Shown here one piece after another: positions 1 to 7,694 of a stretch of 8,030 nt of DNA. Each line of letters begins with the position of its first letter. Positions within the stretch are counted from its first letter, which is position 1. Position numbers and translations under genes: made by a program. Under the pieces are notes generated by a model. The model saw only the letters and a program-made list of their open reading frames with translations, had not been told where the DNA came from and did no database searches. This DNA comes from Acidimicrobiales bacterium (GTDB lineage: Bacteria; Actinomycetota; Acidimicrobiia; Acidimicrobiales; JABEUL01): positions 1 through 8,030 of the forward strand of contig DAIDJA010000072.1 of assembly GCA_027451605.1 (NCBI GenBank), read 5' to 3'.

Positions 1-333
1 GTGTTTCAACTCTTCCCGATTCTGCAGGACATGTCTGACGTTGAAGCAGTTGAAAAAGTTGCCAAAGCTTTGCCTGAAATTGAACCGGAGGCCCCGATTT
101 TATTGAAACAACTGTTACCGCAGTATATAGAAACGGCGATATTTGCCGCGCTTTTGGAAGCCTCCGCTTCAGAACATACGGCCCGACAAAGAGCAATGTC
201 TGCAGCGACCGAAAATGCGGAAGAGCTGATTACAACTTATGTTCGTGAAATGAACAGAGTTCGGCAGGAAGCCATTACGACTGAAATTATGGAAATAGTC
301 GGTGGCGCCGAGGCTCTAAAGAATTCAAAATAG
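1..333 (+). CDS. atpG: ATP synthase F1 gamma subunit, C-terminal fragment (5' end outside window)
   Basis: The frame is open from the first base, so this is the last 110 codons of a longer gene; the GTG at base 1 is an internal Val codon, not a start. The residues match the C-terminal helix of the F1 gamma subunit: a stretch like LLPQYIETAIFAALLEASASEH, then the family signature around RQRAMSAATENAEELI (residues 63-78 of the fragment) and a tail with ITTEIMEIVGGAEAL. In the family, gamma is the rotating central stalk whose C-terminal helix runs through the alpha3beta3 ring and couples proton flow to ATP synthesis. It is followed after 25 bases by atpD on the same strand, which is the standard atp operon order (gamma, beta, epsilon). 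The stop codon is TAG. Identification is very secure; only the start is missing. Confidence 0.96.
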   Translation: MFQLFPILQDMSDVEAVEKVAKALPEIEPEAPILLKQLLPQYIETAIFAALLEASASEHTARQRAMSAATENAEELITTYVREMNRVRQEAITTEIMEIVGGAEALKNSK

Positions 334-337
334 TTAA

Positions 338-1806
<1,469 letters not shown>

Positions 1807-1807
<1 letters not shown>

Positions 1808-2175
1808 TGGCAAAAGGATTTCCCGTTGAAATAATTACCGCAGAGCGGTCAGTTTATTCCGGAGAGGCAACCGTTGTCTTCGCCAGAACAACTTTGGGAG
1901 ATATCGGATTTATGGCGGGTCACATTCCTTACGTCGGCGCGCTTATGGTGGCGCCCGTAAAATTAGTTCACGAGGACGGAAGTAGCGATTTATTTGCGGT
2001 TCACGGCGGGGTAATTCACATTGATGAAAGTTCAAAACTTGTAATAGCTGCCCGGATGGCTGAGGCTGTCGCCGATATCGATATTGAGGAAGCTAAAAAA
2101 GTTGCGGCATTTTCGTCCGACCCTAATGAGATAATAAGTGCAAATCTCAGAATTGAACTCTCGTCGGCGAATTGA
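1807..2175 (+). CDS. atpC: ATP synthase F1 epsilon subunit
   Basis: A 122-residue epsilon subunit, part of the rotor stalk and a regulator of ATP hydrolysis. The N-terminal beta-sandwich is clear: FPVEIITAERSVYSGEA (residues 5-21), then GDIGFMAGHIPYVGAL (31-46), the equivalent of the family's GEIGILPGH block, and LFAVHGGVIHID (62-73). A short C-terminal helical part follows (from about residue 88). The length fits the short actinobacterial type rather than the roughly 139-residue E. coli protein. The start is a GTG that overlaps the atpD stop (TAGTG), with GGAAG at 1796-1800 as a plausible ribosome binding site six bases upstream. The last codons lie in a 19-bp imperfect tandem duplication; removing one copy would give an ending RIELSLAKV instead of RIELSSAN, so the present terminus is probably derived. 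It is the last gene of the atp operon here. Confidence 0.95.
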
Positions 2176-2187
2176 ACTCTCATTGGC
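2150..2187 (+). repeat. 19-bp imperfect tandem duplication across the atpC stop
   Basis: Two adjacent units, 2150-2168 (GAATTGAACTCTCGTCGGC) and 2169-2187 (GAATTGAACTCTCATTGGC), agree at 17 of 19 positions. The first 13 bases are identical. Because 19 is not a multiple of three, the second copy is read in another frame and supplies the TGA stop at 2173-2175. Confidence 0.85.
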
Positions 2188-2327
2188 AAAAGTTTAAACT
2201 AGTAACATATTTAATTGTTGAAGTTTAGTTTATGGGGTTCGAAGTTTATTTTTGAGATACGGTGTATCTACTTATATCGCTAATTTAAAGTCCCTGAAAT
2301 TAATAGCAAATATAAACTAGACTGATT

Positions 2328-2361
2328 ATTAATCAATACCCCTAATTAATCAATACCCGCG
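2328..2361. repeat. Short tandem direct repeat upstream of tRNA-Ser
   Basis: ATTAATCAATACCC occurs perfectly twice, at 2328-2341 and 2345-2358, giving a period of 17 bases. The bases following the two copies differ (CTA versus GCG). The second copy ends six bases before a TATAAT box, so it occupies the region where a -35 element or an activator would bind. Confidence 0.8.
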
Positions 2362-2363
2362 CT

Positions 2364-2369
2364 TATAAT
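2364..2369 (+). promoter_or_regulatory. Candidate -10 box for tRNA-Ser
   Basis: A perfect TATAAT lies 32 bases before the tRNA 5' end, which predicts a transcript start near 2376 and a leader of about 25 bases to be trimmed by RNase P. No TTGACA-like -35 element is found at 16-18 bases spacing; that space is taken by the tandem repeat. Identification is by motif only. Confidence 0.5.
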
Positions 2370-2401
2370 AAAATCTAAATCGATCAAAATTAAAACAAAA
2401 T

Positions 2402-2493
2402 GGAGAGGTGCGAGAGCGGCCGAATCGGGCTCACTGCTAATGAGTTGACCGGAGAAATCTGGTCCGTGGGTTCAAATCCCACCCTCTCCGCCA
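2402..2493 (+). tRNA. tRNA-Ser (anticodon GCU), CCA end encoded
   Basis: A full class II cloverleaf can be folded by hand. The acceptor stem is GGAGAGG (2402-2408) with CCTCTCC (2483-2489). The D stem is CGA/TCG. The anticodon stem is GCTCA (2429-2433) with TGAGT (2441-2445), around the loop CTGCTAA with anticodon GCT at 2436-2438, which reads AGC/AGU serine codons. The long variable arm is GACCGGA (2447-2453) with TCTGGTC (2458-2464), closing a GAAA loop; such a long arm is typical of tRNA-Ser. The T arm is GTGGG-TTCAAAT-CCCAC (2466-2482). The discriminator base is G (2490), as expected for serine, and CCA is genomically encoded at 2491-2493. The ATG of the next gene begins only 10 bases after the CCA, on the same strand. 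Confidence 0.97.
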
Positions 2494-2503
2494 CTAATTT
2501 TAA

Positions 2504-3544
2504 ATGATGTCAGACTTGATTCCTCTTCCGTCACCCAAACTCCGGTCATATTGGCCAACCCACGAATGGAATGACTCTGAAAAAAGGTCAGACATTGACG
2601 AACTTTTGGGCTACGAATCTGATCAAAGCTATAATTTAGGTCAAACCTATGCATGTATAGTAATCCAGTCGGGAGATATTATAGGTGAACACTATGGGTA
2701 TGACCTCCCAAGTTTTACCGAAGCTAAGCCAGTAACGAGATCAACCAAACTGTTATCGTGGTCAGTCGCAAAATCTATTCTGCATGCGGTCTTCGGACTG
2801 GCCGTTAGCGACAAAATTATAGATTTAGAAGAAAATAGTCTGTTCGGTGAATGGAATAATGATTTGCGGAGTGACATTAGGGTTATAGATTTGCTCCAAA
2901 TGCGTGACGGCCTTGACTTTGTTGAAAATTATACCGATGACCGCGTGTCTGACGTTATTGAAATGCTTTTCGGCAAGTCCGCGGTTGATATGAGCGGATA
3001 CGCAATGAATAAGTCGCTGAAACATAAACCTTCCACAGTTTTTAATTACTCTTCCGGAACTTCAAATATCCTTTCCCGTCTTCTTTTTGACAGGCTTGGA
3101 GGTCACAAGGGTTTTAACGAGTACATTTATAGCCGATTATTTGATGTAATTGGAATGACCTCCGTCGAGCTGAAATATGACGAACTGGGCGTATGGACGG
3201 CTTCGTCATACGTCTATGCTACGGCAAGAGACTATGCAAGATTTGGGTTTTTATATTTAAACGGAGGAATTTGGTCAAACAGCGTTGTATTGGATCCCAA
3301 ATGGGTTGATTTTGCCAGAGACCCGGTATCGGTAGATCCTGAAAGTGGGTTTAACTACGGTGCGCTTTGGTGGATGAAAAATGACGGTTTGGGGACATTC
3401 TGGGCAGACGGCTTCGAAGGTCAGCTTATAGTAGTTTGTCCGAAACTCGATGCGCTCATAGTACGTTTTGGTAAAACAACTGAAGCTATTCGGGACAATC
3501 TGGATGGTTGGGTGGATGAAGTTTTAACGAGACTCCAACGATAA
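2504..3544 (+). CDS. Beta-lactamase-fold serine hydrolase (CubicO / 6-aminohexanoate-dimer hydrolase-like)
   Basis: A 346-residue member of the beta-lactamase/penicillin-binding-protein C-type family (PF00144). The nucleophile motif S-x-x-K is SVAK at residues 87-90, inside LLSWSVAKSILHAVFGLAV. The second catalytic motif is YSSG (Tyr182) in FNYSSGTSNILSRLL, and the third-motif region is WADGFEGQLIVVCP (300-313). A LLQMRDGLDF segment (130-139) is also typical. The YSSG form and overall layout resemble NylB-type amide or ester hydrolases more than true class C beta-lactamases. No signal peptide or membrane segment is seen at the N-terminus, so it is probably cytoplasmic; the substrate cannot be read from sequence. 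The start could be ATG 2504 or ATG 2507. Neither has a ribosome binding site: the upstream bases are CTAATTTTAA directly after the tRNA CCA, so the message may share the tRNA transcript or be leaderless. Its stop is one base from the end of the convergent RDD gene. Confidence 0.9.
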   Translation: MMSDLIPLPSPKLRSYWPTHEWNDSEKRSDIDELLGYESDQSYNLGQTYACIVIQSGDIIGEHYGYDLPSFTEAKPVTRSTKLLSWSVAKSILHAVFGLAVSDKIIDLEENSLFGEWNNDLRSDIRVIDLLQMRDGLDFVENYTDDRVSDVIEMLFGKSAVDMSGYAMNKSLKHKPSTVFNYSSGTSNILSRLLFDRLGGHKGFNEYIYSRLFDVIGMTSVELKYDELGVWTASSYVYATARDYARFGFLYLNGGIWSNSVVLDPKWVDFARDPVSVDPESGFNYGALWWMKNDGLGTFWADGFEGQLIVVCPKLDALIVRFGKTTEAIRDNLDGWVDEVLTRLQR

Positions 3545-3545
3545 C

Positions 3546-4376
3546 CTATTTTAAGTTTTTTAGAGCCACGATCGTTTCGAGCAATACTTCCGGAGGCCAG
3601 TTATTGTTATAACCTCCAATCTTAGATGTCACCGAAGCAGCTAGTTTGTAGGCCATCTTTTCTCTGATGGTGGGAGGTAGCTGATATCTTCTTACCAAAA
3701 AGTTCTGGATAACGTTAATGTCGTTATAATTTAACTGAGTAATATCTAAATCCTTTAATTCAGGAGGAATTACGAACCTTCCGTAATCGGTAAAGAGACG
3801 AGTCATCTGAAAGGCTGTGTTGTCGCCGCCTGAATTTATCCATGAGAGTTGTCGCCAGTTTATGGTTTTGGCCGCCGATCTGACATCGTGTTGTATTACG
3901 ACGGTTCGGGCTGCGAAATCTCCGATACGCTGGTTCCGTTCACTAAAAAAAACTACAGTTGCTCCGATCATATAATAGGTCGGCAAATAGTCTATTATAC
4001 GGCAAAGGTTTCTTATAAGTGATGCTCTAAAAGTCAACCCACCCCCGTCAATGTCTACAACCTTTATTTTGGCAACTAATTTACCGGGAGATCGTCCTTC
4101 GGTTAACATTTCAAAAACTATGAAATATCCCAAAGAAACCATAAAGTAGCTTAGTATCAATAAGATTACAAGAAGGTATTGAAAATAACTGGGATAGTTT
4201 GCGAAACCCGAACTTGCAAGAATGAAGAAATATAAAACCGTTATTAAATATATCGTAACTGATTGAATTAAGGTATCAATAAAAATCGCCACGAACCGTG
4301 ACCCAAGTCCTGCTAGTATTAATTCTATGGGTACGCCTTCGGGAGTAGCAATTATCCGCTTATCAGTTAATTCCAT
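3546..4376 (-). CDS. RDD-family membrane protein with C-terminal soluble extension
   Basis: A 276-residue integral membrane protein of the RDD family (PF06271), the counterpart of mycobacterial Rv3695 by position and motif (from memory). The start TPEGVPIELILAGLGSRFVAIFID (residues 11-34) is typical of RDD proteins found beside SpoIIM/MoxR genes; Arg27 and Asp34 fit the first R and D of the family name. Two long hydrophobic segments follow (about 31-56 and 66-89), then GRSPGKLVAKIKVVD (94-108), an RNLCRIIDYLP segment (122-132) with the second conserved Asp at 129, a weaker membrane segment (about 132-145) and QRIGDFAARTVV (149-160). About 115 residues after this are hydrophilic and unrecognised. 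Family members are variously suggested to act in transport or ion homeostasis; the role here is unknown. The ATG is 4 bases from the divergent spoIIM-like ATG, and no ribosome binding site is visible. The 3' end nearly abuts the serine hydrolase. Confidence 0.9.
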   Translation of the reverse strand: MELTDKRIIATPEGVPIELILAGLGSRFVAIFIDTLIQSVTIYLITVLYFFILASSGFANYPSYFQYLLVILLILSYFMVSLGYFIVFEMLTEGRSPGKLVAKIKVVDIDGGGLTFRASLIRNLCRIIDYLPTYYMIGATVVFFSERNQRIGDFAARTVVIQHDVRSAAKTINWRQLSWINSGGDNTAFQMTRLFTDYGRFVIPPELKDLDITQLNYNDINVIQNFLVRRYQLPPTIREKMAYKLAASVTSKIGGYNNNWPPEVLLETIVALKNLK

Positions 4377-4380
4377 CTAA

Positions 4381-5337
4381 ATGAATATTCAACGCTTTCT
4401 TGAAAAAAATGAACAGACTCTTACTGAGTTTGAAGCTGAAACTTTTTATCAGCAAAAATTGTCACGTAAAGCAAGTTTAACCCAAATAATGAGTTTTGAC
4501 TATATGTATCGAAAGGTTTTGGCAATTTATGCTGCGGCACGTCATAACTTTCCAAATACACAGGGTACACAAAAAATCGCCGAAGTTGTCTCTCAGTCAC
4601 ACTCGATAATTTATAAGGATACCATTCGCAAGGAGAATTTTAAAAAAATCTTATCTTATCGGCTTTTTAGAAGCGTCTATGAGGTAAAGTCGGTCTTAAT
4701 TTTCACTGTTCTGGTCGAGGTGTTGGGTTTGGTTGCAGGAATTTTGTGGGGTACTTTAGATGCCGGTAACGCAACTTCGTTTGCTCACAGTCAGGGTCTC
4801 AACCTGGGAAGCTTTCAGGGAAGGTTTTACGGTACCTCAATAGGGCTTAGAACGGTAGTGGCAACTGAAATTTTTACCCATAATATTCAAGTCTCGGTTA
4901 TCGTATTCCTCGGGGGTTTTCTGCTGGGAATACCGACAGTATACTTTCTTTTTACTAACACGGTCCTTCTCGGAGTATTGGGAGCCCTTGAATTTAAATC
5001 CGGCGGAGGCTCAAGTTTTATTAGACTTATAGTGCCTCACGGAGTTTTGGAGATGTCCTGTATCACTGTTGCCGGTATTGCAGGTATGAGAGTAGCAAAA
5101 GCTTTGCTGGTTCCGGGTCAATTTAAAAGATCGTACGAGATGACTCAGATAATGGGACCGGTAATAGACGCGCTTGGACTCTGTTCGATCACTCTTGTAT
5201 TTTCAGGACTCGTTGAAGCTATAGTTACAAGCTATTATTTGAATGTTGTCGTTGCTTTAAGTGTTGGGATCTTACTTGGTGCTACGTTTTGGTCACTTAT
5301 AATAATTCAAGGTCGTAAAGTTGAGATAAATATTTGA
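4381..5337 (+). CDS. SpoIIM-like (stage II sporulation protein M / DUF95) integral membrane protein
   Basis: A 318-residue protein of the SpoIIM family (PF01944), matching mycobacterial Rv3694c in neighbourhood (from memory). The N-terminal ~100 residues are hydrophilic, in the style of family members that begin with a cytoplasmic helical region. Predicted membrane segments by eye are at about 105-124, 171-206 (probably two), 222-243, 263-284 and 287-308. Family hallmarks are FTHNIQVSVIVFLGGFLLGIPTVYFLFTNTVLLGVLGAL (165-203) and PHGVLEMSCITVAGIAGMRVAKALLVPG (219-246), the PHG-LE block being the most conserved. In Bacillus, SpoIIM works in engulfment during sporulation, but family members are widespread in non-sporulating bacteria, where their role is unclear. 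No ribosome binding site is visible ahead of the ATG; the start lies 4 bases from the divergent RDD start. It is convergent with the DUF58 gene, with 37 bases between stops. Confidence 0.9.
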   Translation: MNIQRFLEKNEQTLTEFEAETFYQQKLSRKASLTQIMSFDYMYRKVLAIYAAARHNFPNTQGTQKIAEVVSQSHSIIYKDTIRKENFKKILSYRLFRSVYEVKSVLIFTVLVEVLGLVAGILWGTLDAGNATSFAHSQGLNLGSFQGRFYGTSIGLRTVVATEIFTHNIQVSVIVFLGGFLLGIPTVYFLFTNTVLLGVLGALEFKSGGGSSFIRLIVPHGVLEMSCITVAGIAGMRVAKALLVPGQFKRSYEMTQIMGPVIDALGLCSITLVFSGLVEAIVTSYYLNVVVALSVGILLGATFWSLIIIQGRKVEINI

Positions 5338-5372
5338 ATCTTTAGCTGCAATTACGCTTTATTCAATATCTC
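5323..5372. terminator. Weak A+T-rich inverted repeat between convergent spoIIM-like and DUF58 genes
   Basis: GAGATA (5323-5328) can pair with TATCTC (5367-5372), and TTGAAT (5334-5339) with ATTCAA (5361-5366), leaving a 5-base bulge and a 21-base loop. It spans the spoIIM-like stop. A second perfect 8-bp A+T-rich inverted repeat, AAAAATTG-G-CAATTTTT (5377-5393), follows at once. Position suits a bidirectional terminator, but the stems are weak. Confidence 0.25.
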
Positions 5373-5374
5373 AT

Positions 5375-6685
5375 TTAAAAATTGGCAATTTTTCTTAAAT
5401 TGAAGTAAGCGTCAGCCGTAGCTTTGGCTAATTTTTCCGGTGGCGCTACTACCGTCCTGATATTGCGAATACTGAGTTCGTGAATAATCTCTTTTTGTTC
5501 GGCTATAAAATTGCCGGCGACATAGTACCTGGCGGCATCTTCAGTCTTTGACACTCGTTTTATCTTTACATCTTGAATTTCAGTATCAAGAGCCGATACT
5601 ATTAAAAAAGAGTGGCGTTTCAAAAAAGTTGATACAGCATCGATAAGTGGTTCAATCGAAGGACGGTCAAAAATATCAGAAAATATAACTATCAGTGATC
5701 GCTTTTGCCGTGAAGCAATCGAAAGCGGCGTGTCATAGTCACTTTGGGTCAATTCGGGTTGGATATCGTATAATATCTGAACAATTTTGTCGGCTGAATT
5801 TTTACCCGATGGCAGGGATTTTAATATACGATCAGAAAATGCCATTGCGCCGATTCTGTCCCCCGAATCATCTGCTACCACCGACAGATATGTCAGTGCG
5901 TCCAGCGCATAATCAAGTCTGGTTCCTCCGCCGATCGGAGATGTCATTAAACGACCGCAATCCAATAGGCACATAACTGACTTATTCTCCTCAATTCTAT
6001 AAACGTTAGACATGGGTTCAAGTGTTTTAGCTGTGGCAATCCAGTTAATCTGCTTAAAGTCGTCATCTTGGGAATAGGGGCGAATTGTTTCAAATTCCGT
6101 ACCGAGTCCCAACTTTCCTTTCATCCTCCCGGTTTCAAACCTCAGCTTCCCACGCTTTCTCATTTCATGATATATCTTGGCTCCTGGAAGATCAGGATAA
6201 ATTGTGTATTTAGCAAGGTTGAACACCTTATGGTTGTAGGTCGTCAATCCCAGCGGCCCCACGGCTTTCAAATAGAGGGGAGTTAAGAAGTGATTACCCC
6301 TATAAAAATTCACCAAGTTTATATTTAGCAGATTAGCCTTTTGTTTCTTGTCCGCGATCCCGATTTCGGGCTGAATCGGCTGTCGTATTTCAGAAATTTT
6401 CTGTCCAGTCGCTTTGGCCAAAAGTTTTGAATTTACGGATCGAACATTACTGGTCCTGTAAAGTCGCGTAACCATCGTCTTTTTGGATGCGAAAATTCCG
6501 TCGACAATCAAAAGCGCTAACAGAACTGTCCCGCTGAAGATTCCAAATGTTATAGTAACCGGGGGAATAACGGTGATCGCACCGAGAGCGGCTGCAAGTA
6601 TGACAGTGCGTTTGGTGACACTAATTTGTGGCACACGTTTTGACAAAGATTTTTGCGCAGTAAGGTTTGAAAGTTCTCCTTGCAT
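5375..6685 (-). CDS. DUF58 (degenerate vWA) membrane protein, MoxR partner
   Basis: A 436-residue DUF58 protein (PF01882), by order the counterpart of mycobacterial Rv3693 (from memory). A hydrophobic region at about 28-64 forms the N-terminal membrane anchor, probably a two-segment hairpin. The DUF58 core is GTEFETIRPYSQDDDFKQINW (residues 195-215), followed by ENKSVMCLLDCGRLM (233-247). The LDCGRLM stretch occupies the place of the first metal-site loop of von Willebrand A domains, here the degenerate DxGR form usual for DUF58. The rest of the vWA-like fold follows, with SLIVIFSDIFD at 330-340. DUF58 proteins almost always sit beside a MoxR ATPase and are thought to be its partner or adaptor at the membrane. 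The ATG lies 14 bases after the moxR stop on the same strand, so the two are probably co-transcribed. I see no clear ribosome binding site in that gap, and no better start nearby. Confidence 0.93.
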   Translation of the reverse strand: MQGELSNLTAQKSLSKRVPQISVTKRTVILAAALGAITVIPPVTITFGIFSGTVLLALLIVDGIFASKKTMVTRLYRTSNVRSVNSKLLAKATGQKISEIRQPIQPEIGIADKKQKANLLNINLVNFYRGNHFLTPLYLKAVGPLGLTTYNHKVFNLAKYTIYPDLPGAKIYHEMRKRGKLRFETGRMKGKLGLGTEFETIRPYSQDDDFKQINWIATAKTLEPMSNVYRIEENKSVMCLLDCGRLMTSPIGGGTRLDYALDALTYLSVVADDSGDRIGAMAFSDRILKSLPSGKNSADKIVQILYDIQPELTQSDYDTPLSIASRQKRSLIVIFSDIFDRPSIEPLIDAVSTFLKRHSFLIVSALDTEIQDVKIKRVSKTEDAARYYVAGNFIAEQKEIIHELSIRNIRTVVAPPEKLAKATADAYFNLRKIANF

Positions 6686-6699
6686 AGTATTAGAGGATT

Positions 6700-7689
6700 T
6701 TATTTCGGAATTGGAGTCGATTGAATTACAGCGTTAATGGCTTTAACGCTGTCAAATCGGTCAAGCTCTGCTTCCGGAGTCAGAACGAGCCTGTGAGAGA
6801 GCACTGCGGGGGCGATATTTATAATGTCGTCGGGAGTTACATAGGTTCGACCGGACATGGCGGCAAATGCTTTTGAGACCTGCATAAGATGTACCGCAGA
6901 CCTAGTGGATGCTCCCAGTGACACCGATGGGAGGTTTCTTGTGCCGTTTACCAAACTGACTATATAGTTGACCACTTCATCGGTAACCGTAACCTGTTCT
7001 ATCAGTTTTTGAAGTGAAAAGATTTCTTCAAAGGTGACCACGGGATTTATATCGTTGATTGAGGTTGTTTTAAGACCCTCTTTAGGCTGTTTAAGTACTG
7101 CGAATTCTTCATTTGGCAGTGGGTAAGTGAGAACAGCTTTAATCAAAAATCTGTCCAGTTGAGCTTCGGGCAGGGAATATGTGCCTTCAAACTCAATGGG
7201 ATTCTGTGTGGCGATAACCAGAAATGGTTTCTCAAGGACATGGGTTGTCCCGTCGACGGTGATCTGACCTTCCTGCATCACTTCAAGCAGCGATGATTGA
7301 GTTTTTGGCGGGGTTCTGTTTATTTCGTCAGCAAGGACGATATTGGCAAATATAGGGCCGGGTCGGAATGCAAGCTCATTTCCGCGGAAGGTAATTGTTC
7401 CTGTAACATCGCTTGGCAGAAGATCGGGCGAAAACTGAATTCGCTTAAATGTTCCTCCGATTGCTTTGGCAAAGGCGTTTCCCAACAAAGTTTTGGCGGT
7501 CCCGGGCGGACCTTCCAGAAGAATATGACCCGATACCAGAAGTGCTGCTACCATCGCGTCTATAATGTGATGCTGTCCAATAACAGTTTTACCTAATTCG
7601 CGATGCATCTTGTTCCTAAATAACTGAAGAGGTGTACCCTGATTTTGATCGGTAACGACGGTTTGATTTGCCGTTGGGGATTCTGACAT
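6700..7689 (-). CDS. moxR: MoxR-family AAA+ ATPase
   Basis: A MoxR-type AAA+ ATPase of 329 residues (331 if the earlier ATG at 7695 is used). Numbering from the earlier ATG: Walker A GPPGTAKT (62-69), Walker B LADEINR (121-127), sensor 1 ATQNP (162-166), the LPEAQLDRF arginine-finger region (175-183) and a C-terminal lid with GASTRS (sensor 2 area). The stretch FKRIQFSPDLLPSDVTG (83-99) and the block RPGPIFANIVLADEINR are hallmarks of MoxR rather than other AAA+ classes. All ATPase motifs are intact. Family members act as chaperone-like remodellers, often for metal-centre insertion or complex assembly, with vWA-type partners. I prefer the ATG at 7689 because AAGGA (7699-7695) stands five bases ahead of it, whereas it overlaps the ATG at 7695. 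The gene lies between the DUF4350-like gene (22-base gap) and DUF58 (14-base gap), so it is almost certainly part of one operon. Confidence 0.95.
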   Translation of the reverse strand: MSESPTANQTVVTDQNQGTPLQLFRNKMHRELGKTVIGQHHIIDAMVAALLVSGHILLEGPPGTAKTLLGNAFAKAIGGTFKRIQFSPDLLPSDVTGTITFRGNELAFRPGPIFANIVLADEINRTPPKTQSSLLEVMQEGQITVDGTTHVLEKPFLVIATQNPIEFEGTYSLPEAQLDRFLIKAVLTYPLPNEEFAVLKQPKEGLKTTSINDINPVVTFEEIFSLQKLIEQVTVTDEVVNYIVSLVNGTRNLPSVSLGASTRSAVHLMQVSKAFAAMSGRTYVTPDDIINIAPAVLSHRLVLTPEAELDRFDSVKAINAVIQSTPIPK

Positions 7690-7694
7690 ATGCA

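Larger units (their letters stand above)
2176..2401. other. A+T-rich spacer between atpC and tRNA-Ser
   Basis: No convincing coding frame is present in these 226 bases. The spacer contains a 10-base palindrome AGTTTAAACT (2191-2200), a 6-bp hairpin AGATAC-GGT-GTATCT (2255-2269) not followed by a T-run, a 17-bp-period tandem repeat (2328-2361) and a TATAAT box (2364-2369). I could not find a standard rho-independent terminator for the atp operon. Confidence 0.7.

Noticed and set aside
1..3. GTG at the first base as a gene start
   Set aside because: The encoded sequence is plainly the C-terminal part of F1 gamma, so the GTG is an internal Val codon and the gene is cut by the window edge.
2191..2200. 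Palindrome AGTTTAAACT as an operator
   Set aside because: A single 10-base A+T-rich palindrome is expected by chance in such a spacer and has no partner site or promoter arrangement.
2255..2269. Hairpin AGATAC-GGT-GTATCT as the atp operon terminator
   Set aside because: The stem is only 6 bp and is not followed by a T-run on either strand, so I do not call it a terminator.
2328..2358. CRISPR-like repeat
   Set aside because: Only two copies of 14 bases with a 3-base gap; there is no spacer structure and no cas gene.
2402..2493. tRNA-Ser as an integration site for a mobile element
   Set aside because: No integrase, no second copy of the tRNA 3' end downstream within the window, and the genes to the right form a conserved chromosomal block.
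5695..6286. Plus-strand reading frames opposite the DUF58 gene
   Set aside because: They are fully covered by a well-recognised DUF58 protein on the other strand and show no domain, ribosome binding site or coding character.
7297..7596. Plus-strand reading frame opposite moxR
   Set aside because: It overlaps the conserved Walker A and Walker B coding region of moxR and has no recognisable protein features.
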